Assembly (NCBI GenBank): GCA_009469685.1
Contig: SSTA01000050.1
Span: 1-10,392 of the forward strand
DNA: 10,392 bases
From: Azonexaceae bacterium
GTDB lineage: Bacteria; Pseudomonadota; Gammaproteobacteria; Burkholderiales; Rhodocyclaceae
Reading direction: 5' to 3'
Shown here: positions 1 through 6,793 of the stretch, piece after piece
Layout of the letters: each line of letters begins with the position of its first letter
Numbering within the stretch: the first letter of the stretch is position 1
The notes under the pieces: model-generated
What the model saw: the letters and a program-made list of their open reading frames with translations, nothing else
Told to the model about the DNA's origin: nothing
The model's database searches: none
Translations under genes and position numbers: made by a program

Positions 1-249
1 AGCCAACCGGGGGCCATGATCCACGGTCCCGAGGCGAGTTTCGCGCACGTCGAGCGCATGCTGGCCGAAGGCGCCATCGTCAGCCTCAACGGCAAGCGAC
101 TGCCATGCCCCATCGGCAGCATCTGCGTCCATGGAGACGGCGCGGAAGCCGTGGCCACAGCCGCCTACCTGCGCCGCCGGCTGGCAGCCGACGGCTACCG
201 ATTCGCCGGGTTGCCGGCGCTCTTGCAGAACCGCAATTCCTGCGGGTAG
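1..249 (+). CDS. pxpA: 5-oxoprolinase subunit A (LamB/YcsF family), C-terminal part, cut by the window edge
   Basis: The frame is open from base 1 to the TAG at 247-249 and gives the last 82 residues. PxpA, with PxpB and PxpC, opens 5-oxoproline to glutamate using ATP in the cytoplasm. What is seen: the family's late motifs, a QPGAMI segment at the very start, a MLAEG stretch, and the hallmark SICVHGD followed by a helix rich in Arg and Ala. The E. coli protein is about 244 residues, so roughly the last third is present and the start lies outside the window. The final ~17 residues after the last helix look like an extension and are read across the end of aceK, which runs the opposite way. The partner subunits pxpB/pxpC are not in the window; they may lie to the left. 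The family call is sure; its activity here cannot be judged from this fragment. Confidence 0.85.
   Translation, partial: SQPGAMIHGPEASFAHVERMLAEGAIVSLNGKRLPCPIGSICVHGDGAEAVATAAYLRRRLAADGYRFAGLPALLQNRNSCG
195..249. other. Tail-to-tail overlap of pxpA and aceK
   Basis: The stop codon of aceK (CTA on the + strand at 195-197) lies 55 bp inside pxpA, whose stop is at 247-249. Both proteins gain C-terminal residues beyond the last conserved family motif, so the overlap is carried by the variable tails. I see no hairpin with a T-tract between the two genes, so transcripts from both sides probably overlap here. Confidence 0.85.
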
Positions 250-1973
250 GGAAAGAAGTCTTCCACGTGACCCTCGCGAATCTTGCGCTGGGCCTCCTGC
301 CAGAAGCTGGGGGAGAGCAGGTCGGCGTGGTGTTTCATGAACACCTTGCGCAGCACGGGTGAGGCGAGGAGGAAGGTGGCGAATTCCTCGGGGAAGATGT
401 CGTTCTTGGCCACCGAGTACCAGACCTCGCCGGACATTTCGGTTTCGAAATCGGGGGCGGGCGGAATCTTGCGGAAATTGCAGTCGGTCATGTACTCGAT
501 TTCGTCGTAGTCGTAGAAGACGACGCGGCCATAGCGGGTGATGCCGAAGTTCTTCCACAGCATGTCGCCGGGGAAGATGTTGGCTTGCGCGAGTTCGCGG
601 ATGGCGCTGCCGTATTCGCGGATGGCGTGCTCCAGGCCCTCGATGTTGTTGGTGCGCTCCATCTTCTCCAGATGGATGTTGAGGGGCTCCATGCGCCGTT
701 CGATGAACAGGTGCTTGATGATGATGCTGTCGCCGGAAATCTCGAAGGTCGAGGGGGCGAGAGTACGCAACTCCTCCATCAGCTCAGCGGTGAAGCGTTT
801 GACCGGAAAGGCGACGTTGGAAAATTCCAGGGTATCGGCCATGCGGCCCACCCGGTCCACCTGCTTGACCATCATGTACTTGCGCTTGACGGTGGCATGG
901 TCCATCTCCTTCGAGCTGCCGAAGATGTCCTTGATGATCTTGAAGACGTAGGGGTAGGAGGGCAGGGTGAAGACCAGCATGACCAGGCCGCGGATGCCGG
1001 GGGCGATGATGAAGTCGTCCTCGGAATGGTGCAGGTGGTAGATCATGTCGCGGAAGAACATGGTCTTGCCCTGCTTGCCCAGGCCCAGCATGGTGTAAAG
1101 CTCGGAGCGGGGCTTGCCGGGCATGATCGAGCGCAGGAACTGGACGTAGCCTGACGGCGCGTCCATGTCGACCATGAAGTAGGCCCGCGAGAGAGAGAAG
1201 AGCAGGCTGATCCGCCAGGCGTCTAGGAGGATGGTGTCGAGGACGAGTTTCCCTTCGGCGTCGTGGAGGACGGGAACGGTGAAGGGGTATTCGTGCTGGC
1301 CGTTGATGCACTTGCCGATGATGTACGCTGCCTTGTTGCGGTAGAAGGCCGACGACAGGACCTGGATCTGGAAATTGACTTCCCTGCCCGGCATGCCGTT
1401 GAGGAAGTGGGCGACGCCTCGGTAGACCGCATCCACGTCCCGGTCGAGGTCGGCGAATTCGCGATTCCAGTTGAAGTCGACGAAGATCTGCTTGACGACG
1501 CCGCGCAATCCGCGGGGATGGGAGTAGTAACAGCGGTATGTGGGCTCGCCGTCGCCTTCGATGTATTCGGTGGAGATGGCCGGGCGCACGAAGATGAAGT
1601 CGTTGTTGAAGTAACTGCGATGGAGAATCTTGGTGGTCACCGAATTGAAGAAGGTTTCCGCCAGCTCCGGCTGCTTGTGGTTGAGGAGCAGCCCGATGTA
1701 GAGGAGCTTCACCTGTTGCCAGGTGGCTTCATCCACATTGCTGGCGTCGAATTCGGTGTGCAGGCGTTCGACGCATTCGTCGACGCGGTCGTCGTAGAAA
1801 CGGATACGCTCGCGGACGGCCCGATGTACGCCCAGCCAGTCGCCCTCCTCGAAACGCACCTTGGCGTCCCGGCAGGTTTGCCGGAACAGACTGTAGTGCT
1901 TGTTGAACCCCTGGATCATGGCGAGCGCAATCTGGTGGGCGCTGGTGCCGTAGAGGCCGACGGAAATCTTCAT
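195..1973 (-). CDS. aceK: Isocitrate dehydrogenase kinase/phosphatase AceK
   Basis: This 592-residue cytoplasmic enzyme both phosphorylates and dephosphorylates dimeric Icd, switching isocitrate between the TCA cycle and the glyoxylate shunt. The E. coli protein is 578 residues, so this is full length. The N-terminal regulatory domain (about 1-310) is followed by the kinase-like domain. Visible motifs: APGIRG at 324-329, the ATP-contacting lysine K345 in YPYVFK, RVGRMAD ending in D380, GDMLWKNFG at 469-477 with D470, and FYDYDE at 486-491 with D488. By alignment from memory these match E. coli K336, D371, D457 and D475, so catalysis should be intact. The typical FFPYP-LRF end (573-582) is followed by about 10 extra residues that overlap pxpA antisense. 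The ATG at 1973 is preceded by only a weak ribosome site. No aceA or aceB is adjacent, unlike the enteric aceBAK operon. The upstream gene on the same strand ends 53 bp away, so co-transcription is possible. Confidence 0.96.
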   Translation of the reverse strand: MKISVGLYGTSAHQIALAMIQGFNKHYSLFRQTCRDAKVRFEEGDWLGVHRAVRERIRFYDDRVDECVERLHTEFDASNVDEATWQQVKLLYIGLLLNHKQPELAETFFNSVTTKILHRSYFNNDFIFVRPAISTEYIEGDGEPTYRCYYSHPRGLRGVVKQIFVDFNWNREFADLDRDVDAVYRGVAHFLNGMPGREVNFQIQVLSSAFYRNKAAYIIGKCINGQHEYPFTVPVLHDAEGKLVLDTILLDAWRISLLFSLSRAYFMVDMDAPSGYVQFLRSIMPGKPRSELYTMLGLGKQGKTMFFRDMIYHLHHSEDDFIIAPGIRGLVMLVFTLPSYPYVFKIIKDIFGSSKEMDHATVKRKYMMVKQVDRVGRMADTLEFSNVAFPVKRFTAELMEELRTLAPSTFEISGDSIIIKHLFIERRMEPLNIHLEKMERTNNIEGLEHAIREYGSAIRELAQANIFPGDMLWKNFGITRYGRVVFYDYDEIEYMTDCNFRKIPPAPDFETEMSGEVWYSVAKNDIFPEEFATFLLASPVLRKVFMKHHADLLSPSFWQEAQRKIREGHVEDFFPYPQELRFCKSAGNPANR

Positions 1974-2026
1974 GACGATCCGCTGCTGATCAAAAGGCGG
2001 ATTCTAAACCGTTCCCGCGGCAAGGC
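1974..2026 (-). promoter_or_regulatory. Short spacer upstream of aceK
   Basis: Fifty-three bases separate the stop of the PAS-GGDEF-EAL gene from the aceK start. On the - strand it holds TAGAAT (+ strand 1991-1996), five of six matches to a -10 box, but no convincing -35 box at 16-18 bp. No terminator hairpin is visible. The spacing fits either read-through from the upstream gene or a weak separate promoter for aceK; the sequence does not decide. Confidence 0.25.
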
Positions 2027-4084
2027 TTACCGGGTGCAATGGCTGGAGACGCGGTCGAACAAGGCGCGGGGGGCCATGGGCCGGCCAAAGAAATATCCCT
2101 GGGCGTAACGGCAGCCCAGGTCGGCCAGCGCCTGCGCCTGTTCGGCGGATTCGATGCCTTCGGCCACCACCGACAGTTCAAGCTCCTGGGCGATGGCGAT
2201 GATCGCCCGCACCACGGCGGCGTCGCTGCGATCGGTGTGGACGCTGCTGACGAAGGAGCGGTCGATCTTCAGGCGATCGATCGGCAGGCGCTTCAGGTAG
2301 GCGAGACTGGAATAGCCGGTACCGAAATCGTCCACCGCCAGGCTGATCCCCAGTCGCGCAAGTTCGTCCAGGGTGCCCAGCGCTTCGCTGCCGCCATCCA
2401 TCAGCAGGCTCTCGGTGATTTCCAGTTCGATCAGATCGGGAGTCAAGCGGTGGCGGCCTAGTGCTTCGACCACCGTCTGGACGAAATTGGAATGGGTGAG
2501 TTGGGCGACGGAAAGGTTGACCGCCACCGGGAGGGCGAGCCCCTGGTCCCGCCAGGCAGCGGCCTGACGGCAGGCATGGTCGAGCACCCAGGCACCGATG
2601 GGCAGGATGAGGCCGGACGACTCGGCCACCGGGATGAAGCGCCCTGGGCTGACCGAACCCAACTCCGGGTGCCGCCAACGTAGCAGAGCCTCGCAGCCGA
2701 CGATGCGACCGGAGGGCAATTCGACCTGAGGCTGGAAATCCAGGTAGAACTCGCCCTTCTCGGTGGCGACCGCCAGGTGGCGTTCCAGATTCATGCGTTC
2801 CCGGGCATATTCGGCCATGTCGCTGCTGAAAAAGGCGAACTGGCCCCGACCCCGCTCCTTGGCGGCGTAGAGGGCCAGGTCGGCATTCTTGAGCAGGGTG
2901 GTCGCGTCGTCGCCCTCGTGGGGGTAGAAGGCAATTCCCGCCGAGGCCCGCACAGAGAGCTCGCCGGTGATCATGTGGATGGGGCGGCGCAGATTCTCCA
3001 GGAGACGGCCGATGCGTCCCCCCACCTGGGTCAGATCCGGCGCCTGGGGGATGGCGATGATGAATTCGTCGCCGCCCTGGCGGGCGACCACCGCCGGATC
3101 GGGAAACTCCTCCCTCAAGCGGCGGGCGATTTCGATCAGCACCTTGTCTCCCGCCTGGTGACCCATGGAATCGTTGATGTTCTTGAAAAAATCCAGGTCC
3201 ATATAGACCACTGCCACGCTGCCCCCCGACGCGCGGGCCCGGGTCAGCATTTCTGCCAGCCGTTCGGCGAGCAGGAAGCGGTTGGCCAGGGTGGTCAGAC
3301 TGTCCCGGGTGGCGAGAAACTGGATCAATTCCTCCTGGTGCTTGCGTTCGCTGATGTCGGTGATCGAACCGGCCATGCGGCGGGCAACGCCGTCTTCGTC
3401 GAAGGCCGCGATTCCGCGCGAGAGGCCCCAGGCCCAGGTTCCGTCCGCCCGGCGGATGCGGTACTCGCATTCGAAGTGGGGGGTCTCGCCGTGGAGGTGG
3501 CGGGTATTGGCCTCGCTGTAGCGGGCTCGGTCGTCGGGATGGACGAGGTCGAGCCATTCGTCGGTGGTCTGGACGCGGAAGTCCTCCGGATAGCCCAGGA
3601 TGTTGAGCAGCCGTGGCGAAAGAAAGAGTTTCTTGGTGACCGGATTCCACTCCCAAATCCCGTCGGCGGCTCCCTTGAGCGCCAAGGCGAAGCCCTTCTC
3701 GCTCGCCTCGAGTCCGCTGACGGCGAATTCGTCGACCACCGACGAGTCGTGGACAAACCAGAGAAACGCCGCTTCGTCGCAGGGAGCGGACAGCGCCAGC
3801 AGCGTGGCTTCGAGCCGCAGGCGCCGCGATCCGCCGACGAGTTCGTAACGCTGGCGTTCGGCAGGAGGGAAGTCGGTGGGTTGGGCGGCCTTGGACGGGC
3901 GGTGCGTCACCAGATCGAGCAGGGAAGTCCCGACGAGATCTTCCCTATGCCGCATGCAGTCATGGCATAGCGGGGCATTGGCGTGCACGATACGCCAGTC
4001 GTCGCTGACCAGGGCCGCCCCCCCGGGGAGGGTGTCGACCAGGTGCATCCATGTGGTCAGGTCGATCGAGGGGGTTGTCGTCAT
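2027..4084 (-). CDS. PAS-PAS-GGDEF-EAL cyclic-di-GMP cyclase/phosphodiesterase
   Basis: From the chosen ATG the protein has 685 residues. A first, divergent PAS domain lies at about 12-110 and has a CxxC pair (C40, C43). A second PAS/PAC lies at about 130-247 and ends in DISERK. GGDEF (about 262-425) has the intact motif at 337-341, with metal- and substrate-site D296, N304 and D305. EAL (about 445-685) has E465, N523, E555, D585/D586 in DDFGTGYSS, K606, E642 and Q662, the full phosphodiesterase set known from RocR. The RxxD inhibitory site expected just before GGDEF is absent. There is no signal peptide or membrane helix, so the protein is cytosolic. Start: ATG at 4084 has GGAG 8 bp upstream; ATG at 4126 has AGGA at 5 bp; the longest option, ATG at 4144, has no clear site. 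The extra 20 residues would be Gly-rich. Net direction of activity cannot be told; intact EAL and a missing inhibitory site are compatible with either. It may share a transcript with aceK. Confidence 0.93.
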   Translation of the reverse strand: MTTTPSIDLTTWMHLVDTLPGGAALVSDDWRIVHANAPLCHDCMRHREDLVGTSLLDLVTHRPSKAAQPTDFPPAERQRYELVGGSRRLRLEATLLALSAPCDEAAFLWFVHDSSVVDEFAVSGLEASEKGFALALKGAADGIWEWNPVTKKLFLSPRLLNILGYPEDFRVQTTDEWLDLVHPDDRARYSEANTRHLHGETPHFECEYRIRRADGTWAWGLSRGIAAFDEDGVARRMAGSITDISERKHQEELIQFLATRDSLTTLANRFLLAERLAEMLTRARASGGSVAVVYMDLDFFKNINDSMGHQAGDKVLIEIARRLREEFPDPAVVARQGGDEFIIAIPQAPDLTQVGGRIGRLLENLRRPIHMITGELSVRASAGIAFYPHEGDDATTLLKNADLALYAAKERGRGQFAFFSSDMAEYARERMNLERHLAVATEKGEFYLDFQPQVELPSGRIVGCEALLRWRHPELGSVSPGRFIPVAESSGLILPIGAWVLDHACRQAAAWRDQGLALPVAVNLSVAQLTHSNFVQTVVEALGRHRLTPDLIELEITESLLMDGGSEALGTLDELARLGISLAVDDFGTGYSSLAYLKRLPIDRLKIDRSFVSSVHTDRSDAAVVRAIIAIAQELELSVVAEGIESAEQAQALADLGCRYAQGYFFGRPMAPRALFDRVSSHCTR

Positions 4085-4362
4085 CCCGTCCGCTCCACTA
4101 CCTCCACCCCCCGGTCCGTCGCTCATCGGCATCCTGAGAGGCATGGCTTTGCTTTACGCTAAAGGATACTCTAATAGTAGGGATTTTGAGTGCTGTACCG
4201 GCTGGGATTCTTGCGCAAATTGAGGCTTATCTCCGCCTTCCCTGTAAGTCTCCAGCAAGGCATCATCCCGATAATCAAGAATTCAGATGGCGGCTTGGCC
4301 AGGGGTGGCTTTCCGCTGCCGCTGTCTTCAGGTTGATCTCATTCATACAAAACGAGGTAAGC
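4085..4362. promoter_or_regulatory. Divergent intergenic region between the GGDEF-EAL gene and monomeric idh
   Basis: This stretch of about 280 bp is visibly less GC-rich in its middle (4150-4290) than the genes around it, as expected for a control region. On the + strand there is a modest promoter-like pair, TTGAGG (4220-4225) and TGTAAG (4243-4248), with 17 bp between (8 of 12 consensus matches). An 8-bp perfect palindrome TTGCGCAA sits at 4211-4218, next to the -35 box. A second weak pair, TTGCTT (4149-4154) and TAATAG (4172-4177), is also 17 bp apart. None is strong. A TTG-initiated frame from 4186 runs into idh, but its 59 extra residues do not resemble the family, so I treat it as leader DNA. 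Confidence 0.35.
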
Positions 4363-6600
4363 ATGGCGACCGGAAATTCCAGAATTATCTATACGCTGAC
4401 GGACGAGGCGCCTCTGCTGGCGACTTGCGCTTTTCTACCCATCGTCCGCGCCTTTACGGCTCCCGCCGGAGTCGAGATCGAAAAGGCGGACATTTCGGTT
4501 TCTGCGCGGGTGATTGCCGAATTTTCCGATTATCTGGCGCCCGAACAGCGTCTTCCCAACACCCTTGCGGAACTCGGAAAGAAAACTCTGGAGCCTGATG
4601 CCAATATCATCAAGCTGCCCAACATCAGCGCCTCGCTGGCGCAATTGAAGGCCTGCATCAAGGAATTGCAGGACAAGGGTTACGCCGTTCCCGACTACCC
4701 GGAAGCCCCGGCCAACGACGAGGAACAGGCGATTCGTTCCCGCTACGGCAAGTGTCTGGGCTCGGCGGTGAATCCGGTGCTGCGCGAGGGCAATTCGGAC
4801 CGTCGGGCACCCCTGGCGGTCAAGAATTTCGCCCGCAAGCATCCCCACTCGATGGGGGAATGGAAGGCCTGGTCCCAGACCCACGTCGCCCATATGGAGC
4901 ACGGGGATTTCTACCACGGCGAAAAGTCCCTGACCCTGGACCGCGCTCGCCGGGTCCGCATGGAACTGATCGCCAAGGGCGGGAAGATCACCGTGTTGAA
5001 GCCGGAAGTGAAGCTGTTGCAAGGCGAGATCATCGACTCGATGTTCATGAGCAAGAAGGCCCTGTGCGACTTCTACGAGGCGCAACTGGAGGACTGCCGG
5101 CAGTCGGGGATCCTGTTCTCGCTCCACGTCAAGGCAACGATGATGAAGATTTCCCATCCCATCGTCTTCGGCCACTGCGTCAAGATCTACTACAAGGATG
5201 CCTTCGAGAAGCACGCCAAGACCTTCGAGGAACTGGGCGTCAACGTCAATAACGGCATGGTCGATCTTTACGAGAAGATCAAGCAGTTGCCGGAATCCAA
5301 GCGCGACGAAATCATCCGCGATCTGCACGCCTGCCAGGAACATCGCCCGCGCTTGGCCATGGTCGATTCGGCCAAGGGCATCACCAATTTCCACTCCCCC
5401 AACGACGTCATCGTCGACGCGTCGATGCCCGCGATGATCCGCTCCGGCGGCAAGATGTGGGGCGCAGACGGCAAGCAGTACGATTGCAAGGCCGTGATGC
5501 CGGAATCGACCTTTGCCCGCATCTACCAGGAGATGATCAGCTTCTGCAAATGGCACGGCAATTTCGATCCGCGCACCATGGGTACCGTGCCGAATGTGGG
5601 GTTGATGGCCCAGCAGGCCGAGGAATACGGCTCCCACGACAAGACCTTCGAAATCCCCGAGGACGGCATCGCCAACATCGTCGATATCGAGTCCGGCGAA
5701 GTGCTGCTGACCCAGACCGTCGAAGCCGGGGATATCTGGCGCATGTGCCAGGTCAAGGACGCGCCGGTCCGCGACTGGGTCAAGCTTGCCGTCAACCGCG
5801 CCCGCAATTCCGGCACGCCCGTGGTGTTCTGGCTCGATCCCTACCGGCCCCACGAAAACGAGTTGATCAAGAAGGTGCAGACCTATCTTGCCGAGCACGA
5901 CACCGCCGGCCTGGAAATCCAGATCATGTCGCAGGTGCGGGCCATGCGCTACACGCTGGAGCGGGTCGTTCGCGGGCTCGATACCATCTCCGCCACCGGC
6001 AACATCCTGCGCGACTACCTCACCGATCTGTTCCCCATCATGGAACTCGGTACGTCGGCCAAAATGCTCTCCATCGTCCCCCTCATGAACGGCGGTGGCA
6101 TGTACGAGACCGGCGCCGGAGGGTCGGCACCCAAGCATGTCCAGCAGCTGGTCCAGGAAAACCACCTGCGTTGGGATTCCCTGGGCGAATTCCTCGCCCT
6201 GGCCGTTTCCCTCGAAGAACTGGGCCTCAAGGACAAGAATCCCCGCGCCATCCTCCTGGCCAAGACCCTCGATGCCGCCACCGGCCGCCTGCTCGACAAC
6301 AACAAGTCGCCGTCGCCGAAAACCGGCGAACTCGACAACCGGGGCTCCCAGTTCTATCTCGCCATGTATTGGGCGCAGGAACTGGCCGGGCAGACCGAGG
6401 ATAGGGAATTCGCCGCCCATTTCGCGCCTCTGGCCAAGGCCCTCACCGACAACGAGGGCCAGATCGTCGCCGAACTGAAGACGGTGCAGGGCAAGCCGGT
6501 CGATATTGGCGGTTACTACAAGGCCGATTCGGACAAGTGCAAAGCCATCATGCGTCCGTCGCCGACGCTCAATGCAACGCTGCGGGCAGCGCGCGGGTAA
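4363..6600 (+). CDS. idh: NADP-dependent isocitrate dehydrogenase, monomeric type
   Basis: This 745-residue cytoplasmic enzyme oxidises isocitrate to 2-oxoglutarate with NADP. The monomeric class, known from Azotobacter vinelandii (741 residues) and Corynebacterium glutamicum, is full length here. Visible substrate-site residues fall in register with the Azotobacter numbering (from memory, +2): S134, N137, R141 and R147 around the [10 protein letters not shown] segment, K257, D352 and Y422. Coenzyme-site K591, H592 and R603 follow a Gly-rich [11 protein letters not shown] segment and fit NADP preference. Start: ATG at 4363 has GAGG 6 bp upstream and gives the family's usual N-terminus ([17 protein letters not shown]). 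The in-frame TTG at 4186 is rejected. This enzyme shares no AceK phosphorylation segment with the dimeric type. It directly precedes the dimeric icd gene, a pairing of two isozymes. The gene is sometimes called icd2 or icdB. Confidence 0.97.
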   Translation: MATGNSRIIYTLTDEAPLLATCAFLPIVRAFTAPAGVEIEKADISVSARVIAEFSDYLAPEQRLPNTLAELGKKTLEPDANIIKLPNISASLAQLKACIKELQDKGYAVPDYPEAPANDEEQAIRSRYGKCLGSAVNPVLREGNSDRRAPLAVKNFARKHPHSMGEWKAWSQTHVAHMEHGDFYHGEKSLTLDRARRVRMELIAKGGKITVLKPEVKLLQGEIIDSMFMSKKALCDFYEAQLEDCRQSGILFSLHVKATMMKISHPIVFGHCVKIYYKDAFEKHAKTFEELGVNVNNGMVDLYEKIKQLPESKRDEIIRDLHACQEHRPRLAMVDSAKGITNFHSPNDVIVDASMPAMIRSGGKMWGADGKQYDCKAVMPESTFARIYQEMISFCKWHGNFDPRTMGTVPNVGLMAQQAEEYGSHDKTFEIPEDGIANIVDIESGEVLLTQTVEAGDIWRMCQVKDAPVRDWVKLAVNRARNSGTPVVFWLDPYRPHENELIKKVQTYLAEHDTAGLEIQIMSQVRAMRYTLERVVRGLDTISATGNILRDYLTDLFPIMELGTSAKMLSIVPLMNGGGMYETGAGGSAPKHVQQLVQENHLRWDSLGEFLALAVSLEELGLKDKNPRAILLAKTLDAATGRLLDNNKSPSPKTGELDNRGSQFYLAMYWAQELAGQTEDREFAAHFAPLAKALTDNEGQIVAELKTVQGKPVDIGGYYKADSDKCKAIMRPSPTLNATLRAARG

Positions 6601-6612
6601 GGCGGCAAGGGG

Positions 6613-6631
6613 AGCCGGCGAGACGCCGGCT
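6613..6631 (+). terminator. GC-rich hairpin after monomeric idh, possible weak terminator
   Basis: A perfect 8-bp stem, AGCCGGCG (6613-6620) with CGCCGGCT (6624-6631), encloses a 3-base AGA loop 12 bp after the stop codon. No T-run follows, so it is not a textbook intrinsic terminator. It could act with Rho, protect the 3' end, or only slow polymerase. Confidence 0.4.
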
Positions 6632-6636
6632 TCCGG

Positions 6637-6670
6637 CCTTGGTCCTTGGGATTAGTCCGAAGGACCGAGG
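6637..6670. repeat. 11-bp interrupted inverted repeat abutting the icd promoter
   Basis: CCTTGGTCCTT (6637-6647) pairs with AAGGACCGAGG (6660-6670), with one G-U pair and a 12-base centre. The right arm ends one base before the -35 box proposed for icd. A T6 run lies at 6684-6689, 13 bases downstream, which is too far for a standard terminator. The element may be a second termination hairpin for the idh transcript or an operator for a dimeric regulator of icd. The sequence alone does not separate these. Confidence 0.4.
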
Positions 6671-6699
6671 CTGACTCGCTCCATTTTTTGCATCATAAT
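6671..6699 (+). promoter_or_regulatory. Probable sigma70-type promoter of icd
   Basis: CTGACT (6671-6676, four of six matches to TTGACA) and CATAAT (6694-6699, five of six to TATAAT) are separated by exactly 17 bp, with an AT-rich spacer that includes T6. Transcription would begin near 6706 and leave a leader of about 88 bases before the icd ATG. This implies that icd can be transcribed independently of the monomeric idh gene. Confidence 0.55.
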
Positions 6700-6710
6700 T
6701 ATGGACTCCT

Positions 6711-6753
6711 AGCCGGCAGTGGCGAACCCTCTGCCGGTGTTCGCAGGCCGGCT
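6711..6753 (+). promoter_or_regulatory. icd 5' leader with two mutually exclusive hairpins
   Basis: Within the predicted leader, the segment starting at 6711 can pair in two ways. CCGGCAG (6713-6719) is perfectly complementary to CTGCCGG (6731-6737). The overlapping AGCCGGC (6711-6717) is perfectly complementary to GCCGGCT (6747-6753). Only one can form at a time. The ribosome site GGAG at 6783-6786 lies further downstream and is not part of either stem. No known riboswitch class is recognised. In GC-rich DNA such pairings also arise by chance. Confidence 0.25.
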
Positions 6754-6793
6754 CATACCCGGGTGGTCCCATAACAATGCATGGAGTGAGGCA

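Noticed and set aside
2178..3656. A 492-codon - strand frame inside the GGDEF-EAL gene
   Set aside because: It is an out-of-frame Pro/Arg/Gly-rich shadow of the real coding frame.
4186..4362. TTG-started 59-residue N-terminal extension of monomeric idh
   Set aside because: The extension does not look like the family, and the ATG at 4363 has a good ribosome site and gives the normal N-terminus and length.
4435..6420. A 661-codon open frame on the - strand inside monomeric idh
   Set aside because: It is entirely antisense to a well-supported gene and is compositionally a codon-phase shadow.
6613..6753. Repeated GCCGGC words (6614, 6712, 6747) as a repeat family
   Set aside because: GCCGGC is itself a palindromic hexamer expected often in GC-rich DNA; no longer shared flank is seen.
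6719..6793. GTG-started extension of icd
   Set aside because: It would translate the structured leader; the ATG at 6794 with GGAG at 7 bp gives the expected length.
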